Origin: Rhizobium sp. NXC14
Lineage (GTDB): Bacteria > Pseudomonadota > Alphaproteobacteria > Rhizobiales > Rhizobiaceae
Direction of reading: 5' to 3'
Length of the DNA: 64,000 bases
Assembly (NCBI RefSeq): GCF_002117485.1
Contig: NZ_CP021030.1
Span: 375,001-439,000, forward strand
Part shown: positions 48,265 through 56,911 of the stretch, piece after piece
Layout of the letters: each line of letters begins with the position of its first letter
How positions within the stretch are numbered: the stretch's first letter is position 1
Notes under the pieces: model-generated
What the model was told of the DNA's origin: nothing
What the model saw: only the letters and a program-made list of their open reading frames with translations
The model's database searches: none
Translations under genes and position numbers: made by a program

Positions 48265-48981
48265 TCAGCCGCCGGATCTGGTCACCTTGCCGAGAAACGC
48301 GACGAGGTCGTCGGTGACGAAATCGATGTGATCCTCGTCGCCGCTGGTCTTTTCCCACCATTCGACGACGGTCTCTTCCAGGTTGCGCGGCACAAGCAAC
48401 ACGGTTTGCATGCCGAGCGCCTTCGGTACCGTCAGATTGCGCGGCAGATCCTCGAACATCGCCGCCTTGTTCGTTTCGACCCGCTTCAGCGCCGCAAACT
48501 TGTCATAGGTCGCCTGCGCCGGCTTCGGCACGTACTCGGCGGCGACGATGTCGAAAATATCGTCGAAATGCTCGAGGATACCGAGCGCTCCGGCGGTCAT
48601 CTCTGCATGTTTGACGCTGCCGTTGGTAAAGATGAACTTGCGCCCCGGCAGCGCCTTGATCGCTTCGCCGAGTTCCGGCTGCGGCGTCAGCGCCGAATAA
48701 TCGATCGCATGCGCCTTTTCGAGGAAGTCGTTCGGATCGATGCCGTGATGGATCATCAGGCCCTGCAGCGTCGTGCCGTGGTCGAGATAATACTGCTTCT
48801 GCAGCTTGCGCGCTTCTTCCCGCTCCATCTGCAACAGCGCCGCGACATAGGCGGTCATGTTCTTGTCGATCTGCGCGAAGAGATTGATGTGATGGGGATA
48901 GAGCGTGTTGTCGAGATCGAACACCCAGTCTGTCACGTGTTCGAAATCGGCTTTTTCAGGCGTACGGTCGATCTTGGTCAT
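48265..48981 (-). CDS. HAD-superfamily pyrimidine 5'-nucleotidase-like hydrolase
   Basis: A 238-residue HAD phosphatase. The catalytic DxD motif is DWVFDLDNTLYPHH (near 17-30), motif II is IFTNGSVKHAEMT, and motif III/IV is near AMFEDLPRNLTVPKALGM. The YPHH-type N-terminus and general size match the pyrimidine 5'-nucleotidase (SDT1/SSM1-like) subgroup. Nucleotide or related phosphate esters are likely substrates. It lies between the EF-hand gene and the divergent ada gene. Confidence 0.85.
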   Translation of the reverse strand: MTKIDRTPEKADFEHVTDWVFDLDNTLYPHHINLFAQIDKNMTAYVAALLQMEREEARKLQKQYYLDHGTTLQGLMIHHGIDPNDFLEKAHAIDYSALTPQPELGEAIKALPGRKFIFTNGSVKHAEMTAGALGILEHFDDIFDIVAAEYVPKPAQATYDKFAALKRVETNKAAMFEDLPRNLTVPKALGMQTVLLVPRNLEETVVEWWEKTSGDEDHIDFVTDDLVAFLGKVTRSGG

Positions 48982-49085
48982 GGCCGCCCTTATGGCACGG
49001 CTGGTCGCCCAAGGAAATCGACAGAGAAAAAATAGACGCCCGATTTTCGGCGGACGCGGCAGGCCTGGGATGTTAGAAAGAGGTC

Positions 49086-50159
49086 ATGCTTTTCGAACGC
49101 CCCGACGACGACACGCTCTATGATGCCCTGATCGCGCGCAGCGCCGAGTATGAGGGCCAGGCCTATGTCTGCGTCAAGACGACAGGCATCTTCTGCCGTC
49201 TGACCTGTCCGGCGCGCAAGCCGAAGCGGGAAAATACGCTGTTCTTCGAGACGATCGCCGCCTGCGTGCATTCCGGCTTCCGCCCCTGCCGGCGCTGCAG
49301 GCCGCTGGAGCAGCCGGGCAGGGAGCCGGTCGTCGATCTGTTGCTTGCCGCGCTCGACGACGAGCCGGAGGTTCGCTGGAGCGAGGATGAGCTCGTGCGC
49401 CGCGGCCATGATCCCTCGACCGTGCGGCGCGCCTTCAAGCGGGCGCTCGGCATGACCTTCCATGACATCGTCCGTCATATCAGGCTCGGAGAAGCGGCCC
49501 GGCAGCTCGCCGACGGGGCGCGCGTCATCGATGCCCAGCTCGACGCCGGGTACGAATCTCCGAGCGGTTTCCGGGCGGCGTTCCAGCGGCTCGTCGGCAA
49601 GGCGCCGGCACTCTCGCAGAATCGCGAACTGCTTTTTGCCGACTGGTTCGATACGCCGCTCGGGCCGATGATCGCGGTCGCCGACAAGACGCGTCTGCAT
49701 CTTCTCGAATTTCACGATCGCAAGGCGCTGCTGAGCGAACTCGAAGCGCTGCAGAAGCGCGTTCGCTCCTCCGTCGCAATCGGCCGCACCCCCGCGATAG
49801 ATCAGATCGAGGCGGAAATCCGCGATTATTTCGAAGGCCGGCTGACCGTCTTCAGGACCCCTCTGGCGCTGGGTGGCACGCCCTTCGAAAAGCATGTCTG
49901 GGCAAAGCTGATGGAGATCCCGGTCGGGCAGACGCGCGCCTATGGCGATCTCGCCAGGGAGATGGAAAGGCCGGAGGTCGTGCGTGCGGTCGGCCGCGCC
50001 AATGGCGCCAACCAGCTTGCCATCATCGTGCCCTGTCATCGCATCCTCGGCGCCGATGGTTCTCTGACCGGTTATGGCGGCGGCCTCTGGCGCAAGCAAT
50101 GGCTGCTGCGCCACGAAGAGAAGATCAGCATAGAGACAAGGATGGAGGAGACAGCATGA
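49086..50159 (+). CDS. ada: Bifunctional Ada regulator / O6-methylguanine-DNA methyltransferase
   Basis: Senses methyl phosphotriesters and repairs O6-methylguanine in DNA. Three parts are visible: the zinc-binding N-terminal domain with Cys37, Cys41, Cys68 and Cys71 (TTGIFCRLTCPARKP and FRPCRRCRP); the AraC-type helix-turn-helix (about 85-180); and the C-terminal methyltransferase with active-site IIVPCHRILG. At 357 residues it is full-length. Cys37 is where the methyl group from phosphotriesters should go by analogy with enteric Ada. Its stop overlaps the start of the following gene in ATGA. Confidence 0.95.
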   Translation: MLFERPDDDTLYDALIARSAEYEGQAYVCVKTTGIFCRLTCPARKPKRENTLFFETIAACVHSGFRPCRRCRPLEQPGREPVVDLLLAALDDEPEVRWSEDELVRRGHDPSTVRRAFKRALGMTFHDIVRHIRLGEAARQLADGARVIDAQLDAGYESPSGFRAAFQRLVGKAPALSQNRELLFADWFDTPLGPMIAVADKTRLHLLEFHDRKALLSELEALQKRVRSSVAIGRTPAIDQIEAEIRDYFEGRLTVFRTPLALGGTPFEKHVWAKLMEIPVGQTRAYGDLAREMERPEVVRAVGRANGANQLAIIVPCHRILGADGSLTGYGGGLWRKQWLLRHEEKISIETRMEETA

Positions 50160-50926
50160 ACCGGACTGAAAAGGCCAAGGCATTCGGCGCGCTTCATAAG
50201 AAGGGCGACCCGATCGTCCTCTACAATATCTGGGATGCGGGGACGGCGAAGGCCGTCGCCGATGCCGGCGCCAAGGCGCTTGCCACCGGAAGCTGGTCGG
50301 TTGCCGCAGCTCATGGCTTTGCCGACGGCGAGAAACTGCCGATGTCGGTGCTTGTGGAGACGGCGAAATCCATCACCGATGCCGTCGACCTGCCGCTTTC
50401 GGTCGATTTCGAAGGGGCTTATTCGGCAGACCCTCAGGGTGCGGCCGCCAATGTCGCCAAGCTGATGGAGGTCGGCGTCATCGGCATCAATTTCGAGGAT
50501 CGGGTGGTTGCGGGCGAGGGGCTTTATCCCATCGAAAGCCAGGCGGCCCGCATCCGCGCCATTCGCGCCATGGCCGACAGCAAAGGCATGCCTTTCTTCA
50601 TCAACGCCCGCACCGACCTGTTCCTGGCCGAGAGGGACCTTTCGAAACATGCCGGTCTCGTCGACGAGGCGATCGAGCGGGGCAGGGCCTATGCCGCGGC
50701 TGGCGGCAGTGGCTTCTTCGTTCCCGGCCTGATCGATCCCGCCTTGATCGAAAAGATCTGCGCAGCCTCGTCGCTGCCGGTCAACATCATGATGCGGACG
50801 GGCGCGCCTGACGTGAAAACATTGGCAAAGCTCGGCGTCGGCCGCATCAGCTACGGCCCGGGACCATACCGGTCGATGATGGAAAAGCTGAAGCAGGAGG
50901 CCGCGGCGATCTACAGCCTACTCTGA
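50156..50926 (+). CDS. Isocitrate lyase/PEP mutase family protein, coupled to ada
   Basis: A 256-residue TIM-barrel protein of the PEP mutase/isocitrate lyase superfamily. The visible pieces are YNIWDAGTAKAVADAGAKAL, the substrate/metal loop SVDFEGAYS, GINFEDRVV and FINARTDLFLAE. Members include methylisocitrate lyase, oxaloacetate decarboxylase and carboxyphosphonoenolpyruvate mutase; this subgroup has no established reaction known to me. ATG 50156 overlaps the ada stop and has GGAGGA upstream, so the gene is coupled to ada translation. Whether it belongs to the alkylation response is unknown. Confidence 0.85.
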   Translation: MNRTEKAKAFGALHKKGDPIVLYNIWDAGTAKAVADAGAKALATGSWSVAAAHGFADGEKLPMSVLVETAKSITDAVDLPLSVDFEGAYSADPQGAAANVAKLMEVGVIGINFEDRVVAGEGLYPIESQAARIRAIRAMADSKGMPFFINARTDLFLAERDLSKHAGLVDEAIERGRAYAAAGGSGFFVPGLIDPALIEKICAASSLPVNIMMRTGAPDVKTLAKLGVGRISYGPGPYRSMMEKLKQEAAAIYSLL

Positions 50927-50990
50927 GCGGGCTGCTGCGGGGGCCGCATCCGCATGAAAGGCTGCGGCCCGCAATCACATGCTGCGCCGC

Positions 50991-52139
50991 TCAGGAACGG
51001 AAGCGCAGATTGCGCCGCGTCAGCTGGTCGACCGAGGTGCAGCCCATCAGCTTCATGTCACGCTCGAGCTCGGTGCGCATCGTCTCCAGCGCCCGCTCCA
51101 CGCCCGGCTGGCCGGCGGCAGCAAGCGGGAAGAGGTAGTAACGGCCGAGCCCGACGGCCTTGGCCCCCAGCGACAGCGCCTTCAGAACATGCGTACCCCG
51201 CTGCACGCCGCCATCCATCATGACGTCGATCCGGTCGCCGACCGCGTCGACGATCTCGGCCAGCTGGTCGAAGGCGCTGCGCGAGCCGTCGAGCTGGCGG
51301 CCGCCATGGTTGGACAGCACGATGCCGGTGCAGCCGATCTCGACCGCGCGCTTGGCGTCCTCCACCGACATAATGCCCTTCAGGCAGAATTGCCCACCCC
51401 AGGCCTGTACCATGTCGGCCACGTCGTTCCACGACATGGAGGGATCGAGCATTTCGGTGAAATAGCGACTGATCGACAGCGCGCCGCCATCCATCTTGAC
51501 ATGGTTTTCGAGCTGCGGCAGCCGGAAACCCTCATGCGTCAGCCAGCCGATCGCCCAGGAGGGCTTGATTGCAAACTGCATCATGCCGGCGAGATTGAGC
51601 TTGAAGGGAATGGAAAAACCCGTGCGCTTGTCGCGCTCGCGGTTGCCGCCGGTGATGCTGTCGACCGTCAGCATCATCGCCTGCACGCCCGCCGTTTTCG
51701 CCCGCGCCATCATTTCGTGGTTCAGCCCGCGGTCCTTATGGAAATAGAACTGGTAGACCTGAGGTCCGTCGCTGATCTGCCTGGCCTCCTCCAGGCTGAT
51801 CGTGCCGAGTGAGGAGACGCCGAACATCGTGCCGTATTTCGCCGCTGCCGCCGCGACCGCCCGTTCCCCCTGGTGGTGAAACAGCCGCTGCAACGCCGTC
51901 GGCGAGCAATAGACCGGCATGGCGAGCTTCTGCCCCATGACCGTCACCGACATATCGACATCGGCCACCCCTTTGAGAACATCGGGCACCAGATCACAAT
52001 TGTCGAAGGCTGCGGTATTGCGCCGATACGTCACCTCGTCATCGGCGGCGCCGTCGATATAGTCGAAGATCGGCCCTGGAAGACGCCGCTTGGCCATGCG
52101 CCGGAAATCGTGGAAGTTATAGCAGTCTGTAAGGCGCAT
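50991..52139 (-). CDS. lldD: FMN-dependent alpha-hydroxy acid dehydrogenase (L-lactate dehydrogenase type)
   Basis: A 382-residue FMN enzyme oxidising L-lactate or another alpha-hydroxy acid. It starts MRLTDCYNFHDFRRMAKRRL, has the FMN-dependent family signature SNHGGRQLDGS with the catalytic histidine, and DGGVQRGTHVLKALSLGA near the end. Length is typical for LldD. The L-lactate preference is inferred from overall resemblance; glycolate or mandelate type enzymes share the fold. It is convergent with the PEP mutase-like gene upstream on the map and follows the VOC gene on the same strand. Confidence 0.85.
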   Translation of the reverse strand: MRLTDCYNFHDFRRMAKRRLPGPIFDYIDGAADDEVTYRRNTAAFDNCDLVPDVLKGVADVDMSVTVMGQKLAMPVYCSPTALQRLFHHQGERAVAAAAAKYGTMFGVSSLGTISLEEARQISDGPQVYQFYFHKDRGLNHEMMARAKTAGVQAMMLTVDSITGGNRERDKRTGFSIPFKLNLAGMMQFAIKPSWAIGWLTHEGFRLPQLENHVKMDGGALSISRYFTEMLDPSMSWNDVADMVQAWGGQFCLKGIMSVEDAKRAVEIGCTGIVLSNHGGRQLDGSRSAFDQLAEIVDAVGDRIDVMMDGGVQRGTHVLKALSLGAKAVGLGRYYLFPLAAAGQPGVERALETMRTELERDMKLMGCTSVDQLTRRNLRFRS

Positions 52140-52175
52140 CTTTTTGCTCGAGCCGTTTGATTTTCGGGGCGCAAC

Positions 52176-52619
52176 CTAAAGCACGATTCGAAATCTTGCC
52201 AAGGCTTCATTGTACGATTTGCGATCTCTCGGCGCGAAGATTGGCCGCTCACCCACCCGCCATGGCGGATCGACGCGGTTGGATCCGGCGAAATAGAGAA
52301 CGACGCGGTTGCCGCCGGGATCGAACAGCTCCGCCTCACGCCACAGCCAGCTCTTGTCCTCCGGCCCGCTTGCCAAGCGAAGTCCGGCTGCGCTAAGCTT
52401 GGCGACCGTTTCGTCCAGATCCTCGCGCTCGAAATAGACCGTCGTCCCGCCGCCGCCTTTCTCGCCCTGGTGAAGCGAAAAAGTGCTGTCCCCATCGGGG
52501 CAGACAAAACGCGCATACCGGGGACGCGCATCGACAACGGGGCGAAGACCGAGGACGCAGTAGAAATGCCAGCCCGCATCGAGGTCAGGCATCGTAACGG
52601 TCACCCGATTGAGGCGCAT
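52176..52619 (-). CDS. VOC-family protein
   Basis: A 147-residue single VOC domain starting RLNRVTVTMPDLDAGWHFYC and ending ELFDPGGNRVVLYFAG before a short tail of about 35 residues (PPWRV to RFRIVL). The start ATG 52619 has AGAGGAT eight bases upstream; longer in-frame starts exist but read through into repeats. Typical features suggest an enzyme of the glyoxalase/dioxygenase superfamily; the substrate is unknown. The lldD start lies 36 bases downstream, so the two may form one transcript. Confidence 0.8.
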   Translation of the reverse strand: MRLNRVTVTMPDLDAGWHFYCVLGLRPVVDARPRYARFVCPDGDSTFSLHQGEKGGGGTTVYFEREDLDETVAKLSAAGLRLASGPEDKSWLWREAELFDPGGNRVVLYFAGSNRVDPPWRVGERPIFAPRDRKSYNEALARFRIVL

Positions 52620-52717
52620 GATCCATATCCTCTGCTGAGGGCGCACCCGCATTGGCTCTGCCTTGCCGCGCTTCAATGCCAGTTATTGCATGGGATGCGA
52701 TCCTTCAACACCTCTTT

Positions 52718-53035
52718 GCTTCGGCGCGGGCATCCTTCAACGGTCCTCTGAGGCGCGCAGTGCCGAAGGCCGGAGCCCTCGAAGGACATGCGCCAGCGCT
52801 GCTCCTGCATTCATCGATTGGCAGCGCACCCGCCCCGCCCTTCGAGGCCCCTGCGGGGCACCTGAGGGTGAGGCTCTCTTGGGGTTTTGCGCTTATCCTT
52901 TGAGGCGGCTCATGCTGTGCCACCGCGCTCCTCTATGCTTCGGCGCGGCATCCACCGACGTCCCTCATCCTGCTGAGGCGCGCAGCCCACAGGGCGGAGC
53001 CTCGAAGGACACGCCGCAGCGCTACTCCCTGTGCT
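52718..53035. repeat. Mosaic of short intergenic repeats (two direct copies and one inverted partial)
   Basis: Two direct copies of a unit of about 95 bases (52718-52811 and 52938-53035) share CTTCGGCGCGG, GAGGCGCGCAG and CTCGAAGGACA. Between them, 52838-52875 contains the same core in inverted orientation (CCTTCGAGGCCC and GGTGAGGCTC). Degenerate copies of such units occur widely between rhizobial genes. Confidence 0.7.
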
Positions 53036-53272
53036 CATCAAGAACAATCTGGTCAATACGCTCAACGGCTTCGTTCAGGAGGTCTGCCCGGTCGGTCGGC
53101 CGATTAAAAGGGAAAGCCAGGCGCTCGCCCGCGCGAAAGAGTCGCCTTGATAGGCGGGGATCCCATGCCGGTCTGATCGCCGGATAAAAGCGCGACAGGA
53201 GGGACCAGCTCGGCAGGCGCTTTGCCCGTGTAGAAAGATGCGCCTCTCGTGCGGCAAGGGGCGCAGCCTCGA
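53022..53272 (-). pseudogene. Orphan reading-frame tail, possibly a truncated gene
   Basis: On the minus strand the frame ending at 53022 reads sensibly for about 80 codons (for example RLPSWSLLSRFYPAIRPAW and ADLLNEAVERIDQIVLDEH) with neighbour-like codon use and no stop. It has no plausible start codon: its upstream end runs straight into the argB-tail duplicate. It may be the end of a gene whose front was replaced by the duplicate. I cannot name it, and it may be chance. Confidence 0.35.
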
Positions 53273-53379
53273 TCAGGGAACCATCAGCGTCCCGATGCCG
53301 TGCGCGGTGAAGATCTCGAGCAGGACGGAATGGGCGGTCTTGCCGTTCAGGATGAAGACGCCCTGCACGCCGGCCTTGA
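53270..53379 (-). pseudogene. Duplicate of the 3' end of argB
   Basis: About 110 bases match the end of the intact argB gene (55340-55448) with roughly six differences by eye, in the same orientation, ending with an equivalent stop (here TGA at 53275-53273). It would encode the last ~34 residues including [14 protein letters not shown] and GTLMVP. Two kb of sequence containing the lysR/SDR pair separates the two copies. Confidence 0.88.
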
Positions 53380-53445
53380 CTGACCTTCGGATCGTGCGGC
53401 CTGAGGTCGTTGACGGCGGCGAACTTGCGCCGCAGCTGGCTTTTG

Positions 53446-54342
53446 CTAGGCGAAGCTCCGCTGCATGCTGATGGCTTGTGCGACGAAATTTCGAACGACG
53501 GGCGAGCGCTCGTCACGCCGGGTCGAGAGGGCCAATCGTGCCTTTGGCGCGTCGCCGGCGATCGCAATGTAACGAACGCCGGGGACATTGATCTTGGTCA
53601 TCTCCGCCGGTACGATCGAGATGCCGAGGCCGACGGCGATCAAGCTGGGAATCGCCGTGATTTGTGGTGCCGGCTGGCCAAGAACCGGTTCAAATCCCGC
53701 TCGTCGGCAGGCGGCGAGAATGTCGTCGAAAAAACCGGCGCCTGCCTCGCGCGGAAAGAGGACGAAGCTTTCTTCCGCAAGTTCGTCGAGCCGCAATGCC
53801 TGCGCTTTTGACTTGGCATGTCCGGACGGCAGGGCGATGACCATCGGCTCTTCGGCCAGAAGCTGAGACCGGGCTTGCGCCGGGTCGCCACTGCCCGGAC
53901 GGATGAAGACGGCGTCGAGTTCGGCCGCATTCAGCCGTTCCAGCAATCGCGCAGTGGGCGCTTCCTCCAGGCTGAACCCGACCGCTGCATATTTCGCGCG
54001 AAAGACGTTGATCGCGGCAGGCACGATCGGATTGAAAACCGCTGAACTGGTAAACCCCACCCGCAGCCGACCCTGCTGGCCGTGCGCTGCCCGCAGAGCG
54101 CTTTGCTTTGCTTGTTCCGCCTGCAACAGGATGGCGCGAACTTCAGGCAGAAAAGCCTTACCCGCCTCAGTCAGTTCGGCGCCGCTCGGAAGGCGCCGGA
54201 AAAGCGACGTGCCAACCTCATTTTCAAGATCGCGAATCTGGTTGCTCAGTGGGGGCTGTCCGATGCCAACCCTGCGCGCCGCCCGCGTAAAGTTCAGTTC
54301 TTCAGCGACGGCAATGAAATAACGAAGGTGACGCAGCTCCAT
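53446..54342 (-). CDS. LysR-type transcriptional regulator
   Basis: A 298-residue LysR-family regulator with the N-terminal winged helix ([26 protein letters not shown]) and a substrate-binding domain (about 90-290) starting [16 protein letters not shown]. It is divergent from the short-chain dehydrogenase across a 123-base gap, the usual layout for a LysR protein and its target. An imperfect palindrome with the T-N11-A form sits just before its start. Effector unknown. It resembles regulators of aromatic or organic acid pathways (BenM/CatM-like), but this is only general resemblance. Confidence 0.9.
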   Translation of the reverse strand: MELRHLRYFIAVAEELNFTRAARRVGIGQPPLSNQIRDLENEVGTSLFRRLPSGAELTEAGKAFLPEVRAILLQAEQAKQSALRAAHGQQGRLRVGFTSSAVFNPIVPAAINVFRAKYAAVGFSLEEAPTARLLERLNAAELDAVFIRPGSGDPAQARSQLLAEEPMVIALPSGHAKSKAQALRLDELAEESFVLFPREAGAGFFDDILAACRRAGFEPVLGQPAPQITAIPSLIAVGLGISIVPAEMTKINVPGVRYIAIAGDAPKARLALSTRRDERSPVVRNFVAQAISMQRSFA

Positions 54343-54345
54343 GTC

Positions 54346-54360
54346 ATACCTTTAAGATAT
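54346..54360. promoter_or_regulatory. Candidate LysR-type binding site
   Basis: ATACCTTTAAGATAT is an imperfect 15-base palindrome fitting T-N11-A, in the gap between lysR and the SDR gene. It overlaps the lysR ribosome-binding region (AAAGG), so it could mediate autorepression. Confidence 0.35.
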
Positions 54361-54465
54361 CAACATCGCCTGTGCAATATATTGGAAATACTCCTTTCGC
54401 CTGTCCACATAACCGCAGCGCACTCGCCTTGCCGGTGCGCGATTATAGCGATTCAGGAGTTCAAC

Positions 54466-55311
54466 ATGCGTGCAATTGGAAAGCAGTGGCTGATTACCGG
54501 TGTTAGCTCGGGCCTTGGCCGAGCCTTCGCGGAAGCCGCAATCGCAAAGGGGTACAGAGTCGTTGGCACGGTGCGCAACATCGAAGCCGCGAGACGGTTC
54601 GAAAATCTGGCGCCCGGTCGTGCCATCGCCGTTCAGCTCGACGTCGCCGATGTCGAGGCGATTGAACCGGTTGTTATGCATATCGAGAAATCACTCGGTC
54701 CCGTGGACGTTCTCATCAACAATGCCGGCTACGGACATGAGGGAACATTGGAGGAATCGCCCATCGAGGAGATGCGCCGGCAATTCGAAGTTAATGTCTT
54801 CGGGGCTGTCGGAATGATGAAGGCCGTCCTGCCGTTTATGCGCCGGCGACGGGCAGGCCATATCATCAACATCACCTCCATGGGCGGTTTCATCACCATG
54901 CCGGGCATCGCATATTATTGCGGCAGCAAATTTGCGCTGGAAGGCGTGAGCGAGGTTCTTGCAAAAGAAGTGAAAGACTTCGGCATCTCGGTCACAGCGG
55001 TGGCTCCTGGCTCGTTCCGAACCGATTGGGCGGGCCGCTCCATGGTGCGCAGCGGCAGGAACATTGCCGATTACGATGCGCTATTCGATCCGATCCGCAG
55101 GGCACGTGAGGAAAAGAACGGCAAACAGCCGGGCGATCCTCGTAAGGCAGCCGCAGCCGTGATGGCGCTGGTCGAGGCAGAAAAACCACCTGTCCATTTG
55201 GTGCTTGGAGCCGATGCCCTTTCGCTCATCCGCGACAAGCTGAAAAGCTTGAGCGCGGAAATCGACGCCTGGGAAAACCTCACGCTTTCGACGGATTTTG
55301 CCGAAGCATGA
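54466..55311 (+). CDS. Short-chain dehydrogenase/reductase
   Basis: A 281-residue classical SDR oxidoreductase. The cofactor motif is ITGVSSGLGRAF (TGxxxGxG near 10-21), NNAG follows at about 84-87 (VLINNAGYG), and the catalytic YCGSK motif (YxxxK) is near 152-156, with Ser (NITSMGG) before it. It begins at ATG 54466 with AGGAG eight bases upstream. It is divergent from a LysR regulator, which probably controls it. Substrate unknown. Together the pair lies between the intact argB and its duplicated tail. Confidence 0.9.
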   Translation: MRAIGKQWLITGVSSGLGRAFAEAAIAKGYRVVGTVRNIEAARRFENLAPGRAIAVQLDVADVEAIEPVVMHIEKSLGPVDVLINNAGYGHEGTLEESPIEEMRRQFEVNVFGAVGMMKAVLPFMRRRRAGHIINITSMGGFITMPGIAYYCGSKFALEGVSEVLAKEVKDFGISVTAVAPGSFRTDWAGRSMVRSGRNIADYDALFDPIRRAREEKNGKQPGDPRKAAAAVMALVEAEKPPVHLVLGADALSLIRDKLKSLSAEIDAWENLTLSTDFAEA

Positions 55312-55316
55312 GAAAG

Positions 55317-55334
55317 GGGCGCCTGCAGGCGCCC
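55317..55334. terminator. Palindrome between the SDR gene and argB
   Basis: GGGCGCCTGCAGGCGCCC is an 18-base perfect palindrome placed between the convergent SDR (+) and argB (minus) stops. It has no T-run of note, but the position suits a shared transcript end. Confidence 0.5.
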
Positions 55335-55341
55335 TGTTCGA

Positions 55342-56229
55342 TTAGGGCACGATCAGCGTTCCGATGCCGTGCTCGGTGAAGATCTCGAGCAGGACGGAAT
55401 GGGCGGTCTTGCCGTTCAGGATGACGACGCCCTGCACGCCGGCCTTGATCGCATCGATGCAGGTCTCGACCTTGGGGATCATGCCGCCCGAGATCGTGCC
55501 GTCGGCGATCAGCGCATGCGCTTCGGCGACGGAAAGTTCCTTGATGAGCTGACCCTTCTTGTCGAGCACGCCGGGGACGTCGGTCAAAAACAGCAGGCGG
55601 GTGGCGTTGAGCGCGCCGGCTATGGCGCCGGCGAAAGTGTCGGCGTTGATATTGTAGGTCGCGCCGTCACGGCCCGGCGCCACCGGCGCGATGACCGGGA
55701 TCATCTCGGAGCGGGCGAGCAGATCGAGCAGCGTGCGATCGACTTCGACCACTTCGCCGACGAAGCCGAGATCGAGCACCCGCTCGATGTTGGAATCCGG
55801 GTCCTTGATGGTCTTGCGCGCCTTTTCGGCGAACACCATGTTGCCGTCCTTGCCGCAAAGGCCGATCGCCCATTCGCCGGTCTGATTGATCAGAGCGACG
55901 ATCTCCTTGTTGATCGAGCCGGCGAGCACCATCTCGACGATCTCGACCGTCTTCTGGTCGGTGACGCGAAGCCCGCCTTCGAATTTCGATTCGATGCCCA
56001 TCTTGGTCAGCATCGCGCCGATCTGCGGGCCGCCGCCGTGGACGACGATCGGGTTGACGCCCGACTGCTTCAGAAGCGCGATATCGCTGGCAAAGGCCTT
56101 GCCGAGCTCGGGATTGCCCATCGCATGGCCGCCGTACTTCACCACGATCGTCTTGTTTTCATAACGCTGCATGAAAGGCAGCGCCTGGGCGAGAAGACGT
56201 GCCTGGATTTCGCTTTCGGACTCGTTCAT
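55342..56229 (-). CDS. argB: Acetylglutamate kinase
   Basis: Phosphorylates N-acetylglutamate in arginine synthesis. The 295 residues of the amino-acid kinase fold show [27 protein letters not shown] and the end [20 protein letters not shown]. The start ATG 56229 ([19 protein letters not shown]) is the natural N-terminus. It is the last gene of the rpmH-rnpA-yidC-engB-argB neighbourhood but is separated from engB by a sigma/anti-sigma pair on the opposite strand, so it may need its own promoter. Its 3' end is duplicated at 53270-53379. Confidence 0.97.
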   Translation of the reverse strand: MNESESEIQARLLAQALPFMQRYENKTIVVKYGGHAMGNPELGKAFASDIALLKQSGVNPIVVHGGGPQIGAMLTKMGIESKFEGGLRVTDQKTVEIVEMVLAGSINKEIVALINQTGEWAIGLCGKDGNMVFAEKARKTIKDPDSNIERVLDLGFVGEVVEVDRTLLDLLARSEMIPVIAPVAPGRDGATYNINADTFAGAIAGALNATRLLFLTDVPGVLDKKGQLIKELSVAEAHALIADGTISGGMIPKVETCIDAIKAGVQGVVILNGKTAHSVLLEIFTEHGIGTLIVP

Positions 56230-56374
56230 GGGGACCCCGCAGGAGTTGATCGCGGGCCTTTTATCGCAAGTTTCTGACAGAGGGAATAATCCAGACCGCA
56301 ATAGTTTTTCGTATGTGGCACGGAGCCAAAGGAGTTGGACCCGCCGGCTGAGCGAGGCACGATATGGGGAACTC

Positions 56375-56911
56375 ATGCAAGGCGATGAGATCAAGGACCT
56401 GATCGGCCGCATCGCGCTCGATCGCCTGGCATTCGCTGCCCTCCACAACCAGACTGCACCGAAACTTTTCGCAATCTGCCTGCGCATCTTGAAGGACCGC
56501 ACGGAGGCCGAGGATGCCTGCAGGAAGCCTATATCAGCATCTGGCAACGCGTTCGAAGCTTCCAGGCAGCCGCGGGATCGCCCTCGGCGTGGCTGGCCGC
56601 AATTGCCCGCAACCGGTCGATCGATCTGCGGCGTGCGCGCAAGCCCGTCACCGACGAACTCGAGAGCGTTTACGATCTTGCCGCTTCCGAGCCCGACCCG
56701 GAAAGACAGATGGTGACGAAGGATGAAGGAAGGCGGATTGACACCTGCATGGAAGAGTTGGAAGCTGATCGTGCGGTCGCCATGAAACGGGCTTATGTCG
56801 AAGGGCTGGAGCTATCAGGAACTGGCGGATCAGTTCGGCGTTCCGCTGAACACGATGCGGACCTGGCTCAGGCGCAGCCTCTTGAAACTGAGAGAGTGCA
56901 TGGAACGATGA
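56375..56911 (+). pseudogene. ECF sigma factor with two opposite frameshifts
   Basis: Joined over three segments, the translation is a complete ECF sigma factor. Frame 1 gives [20 protein letters not shown] and DRTEAEDA. After a one-base loss near 56518 the second frame continues with [36 protein letters not shown] and [11 protein letters not shown]. After a one-base gain near 56803-56806 the first frame resumes with [20 protein letters not shown] and ends in TGA at 56909. In frame 1 alone, translation stops at 56714. The end overlaps the anti-sigma start (ATGA). Either the gene is decaying or the assembly has two compensating errors. Confidence 0.88.

Larger units (their letters stand above)
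52620..53445. other. 826-base region without an intact gene
   Basis: This stretch holds the mosaic repeats at 52718-53035, an open reading-frame tail on the minus strand at 53022-53272, the argB-tail duplicate at 53270-53379 and about 65 bases before the lysR stop. I see no intact gene, RNA gene or promoter. The mix of repeats and gene fragments points to past rearrangement. Confidence 0.7.

Noticed and set aside
53685..53705. A GGTTCAAATCCC T-loop-like string, suggesting a tRNA
   Set aside because: It lies inside the lysR coding sequence and no acceptor or anticodon stems can be folded around it.
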